From: Chlorobiota bacterium
GTDB lineage: Bacteria; Bacteroidota; Ignavibacteria; Ignavibacteriales; Melioribacteraceae
Direction: 5' to 3'
DNA length: 32,057 nucleotides
Assembly (NCBI GenBank): GCA_013151565.1
Contig: JAADIB010000380.1
Coordinates: forward strand, 1-32,057
Part shown: positions 16,602-24,478 of the stretch, one piece after another
How the letters are laid out: every line of letters begins with the position of its first letter
Position numbering within the stretch: position 1 is the stretch's first letter
Position numbers and translations under genes: made by a program
The notes under the pieces: generated by a model
Database searches by the model: none
Seen by the model: the letters and a program-made list of their open reading frames with translations, nothing else
What the model was told of the DNA's origin: nothing

Positions 16602-17491
16602 ACCGAAAACTTAAAAACACATTAGTTTTAATTGCTATATTTCTGTTGATTATAATAGGAGGCAGTATTTTTAGTTTTGTTATCCAAAAAAGCAAGATAG
16701 ACAATAAAAAGAAAGAATTAAATAGTCTAAATGCCAATACGACGAATACTGAAGAACTTATGGCTAAGTTTGATAACTTAAAAAGAAGAGCTGCCGAACT
16801 GGATTCGATATTATCATTGCGGAAATTTAATATTCCGGTTAATGTTTCTCAATCCGATTTTTATGATTTTGTAAATAAAATCAGTTACAATTTTGCCCCG
16901 GATTCATATGTTAATATTGAGTATGTCGAACTTATCAATCAAAAGCATTATAACTATTACACTTATAAGCTATCAGGAACGGCATATTTTAATGATGTTT
17001 ATAAATTAATTTATGCAATTGAGCAAAGCAAATCTTTAAAAAAGATACTTACATGTAATTTCACAAACTTCGTAAGTGTTGATGATGATGGCTTACCTCA
17101 TTACTATGTTAACTATACGTTTAAAGTAGCGGTATATTTTTCTTCCAATGATCAGTTTGCGTCTTCGGTTACAAAGGAGAATAAATTAATACCGAACCCT
17201 ATTTACGATATTTTCTATCCCCTGATAAGAAATGAGATACCTCCTAATTTAGATAATTTATTGGATGTTCAGTCGGCACAATTGTTAGCTTTAATACCGG
17301 AAGGTGCCTTCATCTCGGATTCAAAAGGTGTTACATATTTACTCTGGGAAGGAGATCAGGTTTATCTAGGGTATCTAACAGAAATTGACTATGACAAAAA
17401 TGAAGTTCACTTTGTGTTAAACAAAGGTGGTATTATAGAAAAAGTAACTTTAACATTAGATAATGAAAACAGTGATAAAAAGAATAATTGA
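16598..17491 (+). CDS. pilO: PilO-PilP fusion, alignment-complex protein
   Basis: The 297-residue product begins with a basic tip and one membrane helix (about 8-30). A coiled coil (KSKIDNKKKELNSLNANT onwards) and a ferredoxin-like domain follow to about residue 190, the plan of PilO/GspM. The last about 90 residues differ: after NPIYDIFYPL comes LDVQSAQLLALIPEGAFI, then GVTYLLWEGDQVYLG, then DKNEVHFVLNKGG. This is the beta-rich pattern of the PilP/GspC homology-region domain that binds the secretin. In classic systems PilP is a separate lipoprotein. Together with the preceding PilM-PilN gene this packs four proteins into two. The assignment rests on my pattern matching; a structure prediction would settle it. 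It starts inside the previous stop codon (ATGA) and ends directly before the secretin gene. Confidence 0.7.
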   Translation: MNRKLKNTLVLIAIFLLIIIGGSIFSFVIQKSKIDNKKKELNSLNANTTNTEELMAKFDNLKRRAAELDSILSLRKFNIPVNVSQSDFYDFVNKISYNFAPDSYVNIEYVELINQKHYNYYTYKLSGTAYFNDVYKLIYAIEQSKSLKKILTCNFTNFVSVDDDGLPHYYVNYTFKVAVYFSSNDQFASSVTKENKLIPNPIYDIFYPLIRNEIPPNLDNLLDVQSAQLLALIPEGAFISDSKGVTYLLWEGDQVYLGYLTEIDYDKNEVHFVLNKGGIIEKVTLTLDNENSDKKNN

Positions 17492-18784
17492 GTGAATAAA
17501 ATGAAAACAACATTAGCATTACTAATATCGTTTCTATTTACAATTCCAATCTTTGGTCAAAAGAATTTGGAAAAACGGATGAAACAATACGTTAATCCCG
17601 AAGAAATTGTTACACTAGCTGAGAATATCCCATTCGATAAAGCTATTGAGGTTCTGAGCAAGGTGAGTCAAAAAACAACGGGTAAAAAAATCATTCTTAC
17701 AAGCGATTATACCGATCCGATTGGAATTGAAATAACCAAACTGCCATTCAAGAGAGCGCTTAATATAATTACTCAGTATCACGATATGGTTTACGAGGAA
17801 ACAGCTGATAACATCATTGTTAAACCCGAAACTAAATCGAAGGAGAAATTGGGTGAAGCTATCTATGCAGACGTAGACTCTCGTGAAATTAAGATATCAG
17901 CCCTCTTTTTTGAAGCCAATATTACGGAGATGAAGGAGAGAGGAGTCAATTGGGATCTCTTATTACAAAAGACAGGACTAGCTTTTGGTGCAAATTTAAA
18001 ATCATTCACAACTGGTAGAGAAAATCAGAATTCGAATACGCAGCAACAAGTAGACCCACTTGAATTTACGTTAGATAACGCAACAGATTTTAATATGGGC
18101 GATTTCAGCGGTAATATTGTCGGTGCTTTTAAATTTTTTGAATCTAACGGACTTGGTGAACTAATTGCACGTCCATCCATCACTGTACGAGACAAGGCTA
18201 AAGGAAGAATACAAATTGGGGAGGACATCTCAATAAAAGAACGTGACTTTTCCGGAAATCTGATCGATCGATTCTATTCAACCGGTACAATTGTAGAAGT
18301 TACTCCATATATCTATAAGGAAGACGGTGTTAACTATGTTATGCTGAAACTACAGGCAGAAAGAAGTTCTGCCGAACCTGGTGAGATTTCAACTACGATC
18401 AGGAAAACCGTTGCAAATACAGAAGTACTGATGCTCAACGGGGAAGAAACTATTATTGGTGGTTTATTCACTCATAACGAAGTAACATCTAGAACAGGAA
18501 TTCCATTCTTGAAGGATCTTCCGTGGTGGGTATTCGGAATAAGATATTTAACTGGTTCAGATAAAACTGAAATACTTAAACGGGAAATTATAATTTTGAT
18601 AAAGATTGATGTGCTTCCTACGCTTAAAGAAAGAGTTGTTCAAAAGAAAACCGATTTGATCAAAGAAGAAATACTTAGGAATAGAGGGTATTTAGATCAA
18701 GTGACTAAGCAAAAGCTTGAAGCACACAAAAAAGCTGATGAAAACACAGCGAAGTTATTGTCTAAAGATGGCGAAGGGGAATAG
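17492..18784 (+). CDS. pilQ: Short PilQ/GspD-type secretin
   Basis: Outer-membrane channel subunit through which the filament passes. The product is 430 residues against about 650-900 for most PilQ/GspD proteins. A signal peptide (TTLALLISFLFTIPIFGQ) leads into one N0/STN-like domain (PFDKAIEVLSKVSQKT, then LPFKRALNIITQY). I see no N1 (KH-like) repeats and no AMIN domain. The secretin core has ELIARPSITVRDKAKGRI, TGTIVEVTPYI and the signature GGLFTHNEVTSRTGIPFL with KDLPWWVFG. A lysine-rich C-terminal tail of about 60 residues follows; it could serve as an S-domain. The track starts at GTG directly after the previous TGA; ATG at 17501 is an equally good start and leaves the same signal peptide. 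The next gene begins 5 bp downstream. Confidence 0.87.
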   Translation: MNKMKTTLALLISFLFTIPIFGQKNLEKRMKQYVNPEEIVTLAENIPFDKAIEVLSKVSQKTTGKKIILTSDYTDPIGIEITKLPFKRALNIITQYHDMVYEETADNIIVKPETKSKEKLGEAIYADVDSREIKISALFFEANITEMKERGVNWDLLLQKTGLAFGANLKSFTTGRENQNSNTQQQVDPLEFTLDNATDFNMGDFSGNIVGAFKFFESNGLGELIARPSITVRDKAKGRIQIGEDISIKERDFSGNLIDRFYSTGTIVEVTPYIYKEDGVNYVMLKLQAERSSAEPGEISTTIRKTVANTEVLMLNGEETIIGGLFTHNEVTSRTGIPFLKDLPWWVFGIRYLTGSDKTEILKREIIILIKIDVLPTLKERVVQKKTDLIKEEILRNRGYLDQVTKQKLEAHKKADENTAKLLSKDGEGE

Positions 18785-18789
18785 TTAAA

Positions 18790-19167
18790 GTGGACTCAAT
18801 TCTGATAGTTGATGATGATATAAAATTATGTGCGACTCTGTCGGAAGACCTTAATGAAATAGGATACTACACTCGTTTTGTTACTACGGCTGACGGGGCA
18901 ATCAATTATCTCAATAGTTCATCGGTGGACCTCATCCTATTAGATTTGAGAATGCCTAATAAGGACGGCTTTTATGTTATCAATCATATAAATAATAGTA
19001 GTAATTATAATCTCAGAATTATTGTTCTTACTGCGAATGTTGATATCGATAGTGCAATTGAATCAGCTAAATTAGGAGTTGATGAATTTTTACGTAAGCC
19101 TTATGATTTTGATGAATTATTAATAACAGTTAAAAGGGTTTTGCAGAAAGAAGCATATGAAAATTAA
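18790..19167 (+). CDS. Stand-alone receiver-domain response regulator
   Basis: The 125-residue CheY-like protein starts at GTG and has no output domain. It has the acidic pocket VDDD (8-10), the phosphoacceptor D52 in LLDLRMP, the threonine of VLTA and the lysine of RKP. A single receiver can carry phosphate between kinases or bind a motor, as PilG and PilH do in Pseudomonas twitching. Its place inside the pilus operon suggests a similar role. It starts 5 bp after the secretin stop and its end overlaps the start of the hybrid kinase by 11 bp, so it is probably translationally coupled to that kinase. Confidence 0.9.
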   Translation: MDSILIVDDDIKLCATLSEDLNEIGYYTRFVTTADGAINYLNSSSVDLILLDLRMPNKDGFYVINHINNSSNYNLRIIVLTANVDIDSAIESAKLGVDEFLRKPYDFDELLITVKRVLQKEAYEN

Positions 19168-22100
19168 TTTACGATTGTTACTGATCACTTTTACAGTAAT
19201 AGTAATAATATCATTGTCTTCAACCTTTATTTATTATTCCACTACGACATCTTTACTAAAAAAGCAATACTCTCAAAGTTTGCTCAATGCAAAGAACGAT
19301 TTTGCTTTTGAATTACAGTCAGGGATAAAAATAATCGAAGAAGAATTTTCTAGGATCATAAAAAATTCTGATGATCTTACTTCGGTATCTCTTGATTCAA
19401 CCACCCTGGATTTTGTATTTACTCTAAATAAAGAAAATGCAATTGATCAGAATTCATTTATATACAGTAAATTAATTCAACCGCCTGCACTAATAAATTC
19501 TATTGAAGAGTTCATTGATATCTATCCGAATATTATTCTTCTTTATGCGAAAAATAAAAAATCAGGAAACGTTTTTTATGGCAAAATAATAAATGAAAAG
19601 TATTTAGATAAATTATCGTTAAAAATTAGAGCAGAAATCGCTTTTCTGGTTGATGGACTCCCAAACCAAATTACAAATTCAGGTGCTAATGGAACATATC
19701 TGTCTAATTTTATCAATGCAAATAAGCAGCTCAATTCCTCTAATAAAATAGATGTATATTATGAAGAGTTAAATACCGGCGATTTTTTTGCGTCAATATA
19801 CAGAGCCAAAAATTTAAATGTTGCAGATGTTACATCTTCCTTTTTGATCTTTAATACTCCAACTGAACTTTACGAGTTCCGCAATACTATCCAGATGATA
19901 ATGCTGATATTTACGCTTGCCGGAATATTATTATCATTAATTTTTATTTTACTATTTACAACAAAACTACGAAAGCAAATTTCGTTACTAAGTAAAACAA
20001 CAAACCTAATTGCAAATGGGGAGTTGAATCATCGAGTACCTATAATTTCTAAGGATGAGCTAGGACAACTTGGAACAGCATTTAATGACATGCTCGACAG
20101 GTTAGAAACTAAAGAGAAAATTGAGAAAAGATATCTGGATATTGTAACTATCATAAATGAAAATCCATCTTTAGATGTTCTTTCTAATTTATTATTGGAA
20201 AAATTAATTGGTGATACTGGTTCTACCTTTGGTGCATTCTATCTGGTTGATAACGATAAACTGAAACCTATATCTACATACGGCATTAGCGAAGAAACAC
20301 TTAGTGCTTCTGTGGAGGCTGATCTTTATACTAAAGTAATTCAAAAACAAGAGAATGTTGAAATTGTTTTTGAAAAAGATTTCCCGTCAATTAAAACCGG
20401 GTTATTGGAAATTAATGTTAAGTATTTGTTAATTATTCCAATTGTGTTTGATAAAAATGTAATTGCTGTAATTGAAATAGCAAGTGAGCATGAACCTAGT
20501 GAAAATCCCAAAGAGTATTTGGAGAGCATCAAAGAACAACTTGCTATTGGCATTAATAATACTGCTTCACTTGAACAGCTTAAGAATCTCGTTAATGAAC
20601 TCAAAGTCCTGAACGAACAATATCAGCAGCAGAATGAAAAAATTGTTGAGCAAAACAAAGAGTTAAAAAAACTCCACAAAGATCTACAAGAGAAAGCAGA
20701 AGAACTGGAAGAGCAAAGAAAAAAAGCAATCGAGTTGACTCATGTAAAATCACAGTTCTTAGCAAATATGTCTCATGAACTTAGAACTCCTCTTAATTCA
20801 ATTATCGGATTAACAGAATTGATTTCTGAGGATTCAACAACATTCCCGAAAACAAAAGATAGATTAAAAATCGTTCTACGCAATGGTAAAAAGTTACTTG
20901 CAATGATCAACAATATACTTGAATTTTCTAAAATAGAGTCGGGAAAATTTGAAATTACAAAAAGTGATTTTATTATCAGTGAATTTTTAAATGACATCTT
21001 CCTTGCAATGGAACCTCTGGTAGCCGAGAAGGAACTCCAGCTTTCGATTGTTTATGCAAGCGATAATGATTTAATGGTAAATACTGATAAGCATAAATTA
21101 GAACAAATAATTCTTAATCTTGTGATCAATGCAATAAAGTTTACTGAAGTTGGTGGTATAAAAATCAACATCGACGTAATTAAAGATAAGACATTAAAAG
21201 TTGATATTATTGATACCGGTATCGGGATTTCGGATGAAAATAAAAAGCTGATCTTCGAAGAATTTAAACAAGTCGATTTGACCAGGACCCGGAAATATCA
21301 GGGTGCCGGCTTAGGTTTGGCAATCTGCAGAAAGTATATTGAGCTTCTAGGCGGAACTATATCAGTTCAGAGCAATGAATTCAAAGGGACTACATTTACA
21401 TTATTATTACCGAATGTTATTCTTGATAAACTACCTCTGCTCGAAAAGTATAAGTATTCAACAAGTGATTTGAGCAAACAAGGTAATAGAAAAAAACTTC
21501 TTCTTATTCATGGTGATGCTCAAAATAAGATTGCAATTGAAAATTATTTTGAAAAAAGCGAGTATGATGTAATTCAAAGCAAACCGAATTTAGAAGTAAT
21601 CGATCAATTGGGGAATGTTGCGTTAGACGGTATTATAATAAATGCAACAAATATAACCAACGTCTATTGGGATATACTTCATGAATTGAAGAAAAATCAA
21701 TTGACAACAGATATCCCTTTGAGTCTTATTTCTATACAGCCTGATAGTAATAAATTATATTTATTTGAAGCTTTTGAAATAATCATTGGACCGAGGAATA
21801 TTGAGAAGTTGAAATATTGCCTAGACCTTGTAAAGCTCAATAATAACAACGGTAAAAAGATTTTGTGGCTTGGAGAAGATTCAGAAGAAAGAGAAAATCT
21901 TGTTCAACAGATGAGAAGCTTCGCTAATATTTCTCTTACTTCCGAAATAGGAAATATCAGTGAAGATATTGATGAAATTAAACCTGACGTTTTAATCGTT
22001 GATACAATTATTGAAAATGAAACCACATTAAAATTAATTTCTTACTTACAGCAGTCCTATAAAATCCCAATTATTGCAACAATACATGAAAGCATTGATG

Positions 22101-22687
22101 AATTAGATAAGCAAAGACTAATCAGCGCTGTAAACACAATGGTTATGGACTTTGGTAAGAGTCCGGAAGAGGTCTTCAAAACGATCGATAGAAAATTTTC
22201 TTTGATGAAAAAATTGAAAAAAAGCATTAGTTTCCCTATTGAAAATAAGAGTCTTAGTGAAAACAGGGAAACTATTCCACCAGTACCTATATCAGAACCG
22301 GAAGAAAATAATTTTCATATATTGGTTGTTGATGATGATAAGGACACTCTTTTTACAGTTGGAGAAATCGTAAAGAATATCGGCTGTTCAATTTCTTTTG
22401 CTAATAACGGAGCAGAGTGTTTAACACAATTGAAAACTATTACTCCTGATCTTATATTACTTGATATAATGATGCCCGTTTTAGATGGATTTGAAACCAT
22501 CAAAAAAATTCGTTCCGATAAAGAAACAAAAGACTTAACGGTTTATGCAATGACAGCACAAGCAATGTTAGATGATTTTGATATTATTAAAAAAAGCGGC
22601 TTTAATGATTTAATAACTAAACCTATTGATACTTCAACTTTGTCATTTAAGATTCAGCAGCGTATTCAGCAAATATTAAAACAGTAA
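19157..22687 (+). CDS. Large membrane hybrid histidine kinase with three receiver-like domains
   Basis: Domain order in the 1176-residue product: membrane helix (about 9-29); periplasmic sensor (30-245); membrane helix (246-268); HAMP (268-320, ending ELGQLGTAFNDMLDRLE); GAF-like domain (330-470); coiled coil rich in Glu and Lys (475-530); HisKA with H540 in FLANMSHELRTPLNSI; HATPase_c with NLVINAIKFT, DTGIGIS and GAGLGLAI. Two receiver-like domains lacking parts of the acidic pocket follow: KLLLIHGDAQN with no phosphoacceptor, and ILWLGEDSEER with a possible acceptor in LIVDT. A complete C-terminal receiver (VVDDD, D1103 in LLDIMMP, final KP) ends the protein. No Hpt domain is present. The gene sits in the pilus operon, 4 bp before a receiver-DHp gene, so it likely controls the pilus; the signal is unknown. 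Confidence 0.92.
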   Translation: MKINLRLLLITFTVIVIISLSSTFIYYSTTTSLLKKQYSQSLLNAKNDFAFELQSGIKIIEEEFSRIIKNSDDLTSVSLDSTTLDFVFTLNKENAIDQNSFIYSKLIQPPALINSIEEFIDIYPNIILLYAKNKKSGNVFYGKIINEKYLDKLSLKIRAEIAFLVDGLPNQITNSGANGTYLSNFINANKQLNSSNKIDVYYEELNTGDFFASIYRAKNLNVADVTSSFLIFNTPTELYEFRNTIQMIMLIFTLAGILLSLIFILLFTTKLRKQISLLSKTTNLIANGELNHRVPIISKDELGQLGTAFNDMLDRLETKEKIEKRYLDIVTIINENPSLDVLSNLLLEKLIGDTGSTFGAFYLVDNDKLKPISTYGISEETLSASVEADLYTKVIQKQENVEIVFEKDFPSIKTGLLEINVKYLLIIPIVFDKNVIAVIEIASEHEPSENPKEYLESIKEQLAIGINNTASLEQLKNLVNELKVLNEQYQQQNEKIVEQNKELKKLHKDLQEKAEELEEQRKKAIELTHVKSQFLANMSHELRTPLNSIIGLTELISEDSTTFPKTKDRLKIVLRNGKKLLAMINNILEFSKIESGKFEITKSDFIISEFLNDIFLAMEPLVAEKELQLSIVYASDNDLMVNTDKHKLEQIILNLVINAIKFTEVGGIKINIDVIKDKTLKVDIIDTGIGISDENKKLIFEEFKQVDLTRTRKYQGAGLGLAICRKYIELLGGTISVQSNEFKGTTFTLLLPNVILDKLPLLEKYKYSTSDLSKQGNRKKLLLIHGDAQNKIAIENYFEKSEYDVIQSKPNLEVIDQLGNVALDGIIINATNITNVYWDILHELKKNQLTTDIPLSLISIQPDSNKLYLFEAFEIIIGPRNIEKLKYCLDLVKLNNNNGKKILWLGEDSEERENLVQQMRSFANISLTSEIGNISEDIDEIKPDVLIVDTIIENETTLKLISYLQQSYKIPIIATIHESIDELDKQRLISAVNTMVMDFGKSPEEVFKTIDRKFSLMKKLKKSISFPIENKSLSENRETIPPVPISEPEENNFHILVVDDDKDTLFTVGEIVKNIGCSISFANNGAECLTQLKTITPDLILLDIMMPVLDGFETIKKIRSDKETKDLTVYAMTAQAMLDDFDIIKKSGFNDLITKPIDTSTLSFKIQQRIQQILKQ

Positions 22688-22691
22688 CAAT

Positions 22692-23405
22692 ATGAAAAAA
22701 ATATTAGTAGTTGACGATCAGAAAGATAATGTATTTGTTCTGCAGGAAAGACTATCGAGAGAAGGGTTTGAAGTATTAGCCGCATATGATGGGCCCACTT
22801 GCTTAACTATGGCGCAAGAAGAGAACCCCGATCTTATTCTGCTTGATGTGATGATGCCGGGTATGTCGGGATTTGAAGTTTGCAGAAAGCTTACATCATC
22901 GGAAGATACTAAATTAATACCGGTTGTTTTGCTTACGGCTTTGACCGAGGCTGAAGATCTAAAGGAAGGTTTTGAAGCCGGCGCTTTTGACTATATTAAA
23001 AAGCCGTTTAACAGAGTTGAACTTATTGCACGCATTAAATCTGCGCTTAGTTTCAGAGAATCTCAAAAGGTAATGCTGGAAATAGAAAAAGTTCAAACAT
23101 ATGCTGCTACTGTAATCACTGCTAATCATGAAATTAAACAACCGCTGACACTCATCAATCTTTCGACAGCTGCAATAAACAGAGAACTGCGTAAAGATGA
23201 ATTATCAAAAGATGTTGTTCAAAAAAGAGTGACATTTATTGAAGAGGCAACAAAAGAAATTATTTCTGTTCTGCAGAAGTTAAGCTCAATAAAAGTTCCT
23301 GTACTCACTAATTGGGTAAACGATTTGAAAGTTGTTGATCTTTCGAAGGCAAAACATGAAGCTGATAAATTAGAAGGTAGCGTTCCTGATCAATTCAATC
23401 ATTAA
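22692..23405 (+). CDS. Receiver-DHp protein without an ATPase domain
   Basis: The 237-residue product has a complete receiver (acidic pocket VDDQ, D52 in LLDVMMP, K104 in KKP) followed by a helical region. That region contains NHEIKQPLTLINLSTAAI, which reads as a HisKA/DHp H-box with H146. No HATPase_c domain follows; the protein ends about 90 residues later in a polar tail. Such a protein could relay phosphate between D52 and H146, act as a phosphatase, or dimerise with a kinase. It is the last gene of the machinery operon, 4 bp after the hybrid kinase, and overlaps the convergent kinase gene by 36 bp. A premature end is possible, but no HATPase remnant is visible downstream. Confidence 0.85.
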   Translation: MKKILVVDDQKDNVFVLQERLSREGFEVLAAYDGPTCLTMAQEENPDLILLDVMMPGMSGFEVCRKLTSSEDTKLIPVVLLTALTEAEDLKEGFEAGAFDYIKKPFNRVELIARIKSALSFRESQKVMLEIEKVQTYAATVITANHEIKQPLTLINLSTAAINRELRKDELSKDVVQKRVTFIEEATKEIISVLQKLSSIKVPVLTNWVNDLKVVDLSKAKHEADKLEGSVPDQFNH

Positions 23406-24476
23406 ATCGAAGTCATAAGGTTTTTTAATTATTTTGTTTATGCCTAGCTTTTTAAATTTCTTTTCGTCTGCTTCCTGAAGTCCGGTCGTAAGTATTATGG
23501 GAATAGCCTTATTCTTTTTTCTAATATTTTTTACTACTTCCAGTCCATCCACAATAGGCATAAATTTATCAATGATCATCAAATCAATATCATCATTTTC
23601 ATCAAACTGCTGAATAGCTAGTTCCCCGTTTGCTGCACAGACTGTTTCATAATCATACGATTCAAGAAGGTAACAAATTGATTCAAGAATTGGAGCTTCA
23701 TCTTCGGCAATAAGAATTTTTTTGATCTTTTCTTTATTTGTTTTCTTCTTTAATGATTTAACAGCAGGAAGTGTGATTATGAATTCTGTACCTTTATCTA
23801 CTTTGCTTTTTATACTAATCTCTCCATCATGAATTTCAATAATATTTTTAACAATGGATAGCCCTAAGCCAGAAACTACCTTTTTCTGTTTGGTGCTGTA
23901 TCCTTCAGTAAAAATGGACTTCAACGATTCTTCACTAATGCCGCAGCCAGTATCTTTAATTGAAATAACAATACTTGGTTCTTTTTTTCTTGAAGAGACA
24001 TTCCTTGCTTTAATTGTTATTTTACCGTTACCTTCAATAGATTCAACTGCATTAAGGGCAAGATTTAACAAAGCTCTATATAAATCAGAGTAAAACCCGT
24101 TAACTTTATATAAGTTTTTAATGACGCTAACATTGAGATCAACATTATCACCGAGTGAGCCTCTGAGAGTTCTGATAACATCATTGATTAAATCATTGAT
24201 GTTTATACGACGTTTAATTCGCTCGCCAATACCTTCGGATACGAGCAGCTCCTCAATTAGTTCCGTTGCTCTAATGGAATTTGTTTCAATATTTGTAAGG
24301 TACTTTTGAATTTTGTCTTTCGGCTTAATTAATTGCTTGATAGCGGCAATAGAATTATTACTGCTGGTTAGTATATTATTAAGATCGTGAGCGGCTTGTC
24401 TAATTCTAGTATTTAAAGATATAATCTCGTTTTCTTTCGATTTTAAAGAGGAAGTTTCTTTTTTGATTTTAGTCAT
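23370..24476 (-). CDS. Soluble hybrid histidine kinase with C-terminal receiver
   Basis: The 368-residue product has no membrane helix and no recognisable sensor domain. It opens with a short coiled coil, then an NtrB-like H-box with H30 in AAHDLNNIL. The HATPase_c domain (about 125-238) has LALNAVESIEGNG, DTGCGIS and SGLGLSIVKN. A receiver (about 253-368) follows with AEDE and D303 in MIIDKFMP. It is probably the kinase for the NtrC-type regulator encoded 2 bp upstream in the same operon; the HDLNN form of the H-box is typical of such partners. How it senses input is unclear; it may take phosphate or contacts from the kinases encoded opposite. Its 3' end overlaps the receiver-DHp gene by 36 bp, with no terminator between them. 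Confidence 0.9.
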   Translation of the reverse strand: MTKIKKETSSLKSKENEIISLNTRIRQAAHDLNNILTSSNNSIAAIKQLIKPKDKIQKYLTNIETNSIRATELIEELLVSEGIGERIKRRININDLINDVIRTLRGSLGDNVDLNVSVIKNLYKVNGFYSDLYRALLNLALNAVESIEGNGKITIKARNVSSRKKEPSIVISIKDTGCGISEESLKSIFTEGYSTKQKKVVSGLGLSIVKNIIEIHDGEISIKSKVDKGTEFIITLPAVKSLKKKTNKEKIKKILIAEDEAPILESICYLLESYDYETVCAANGELAIQQFDENDDIDLMIIDKFMPIVDGLEVVKNIRKKNKAIPIILTTGLQEADEKKFKKLGINKIIKKPYDFDLMIELIRNATF

Positions 24477-24478
24477 TA

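Noticed and set aside
9022-18784. Calling the locus a type II secretion system
   Set aside because: A PilT-like ATPase and the PilN INILP motif favour a type IV pilus, although the GspL-like fusion keeps the alternative open.
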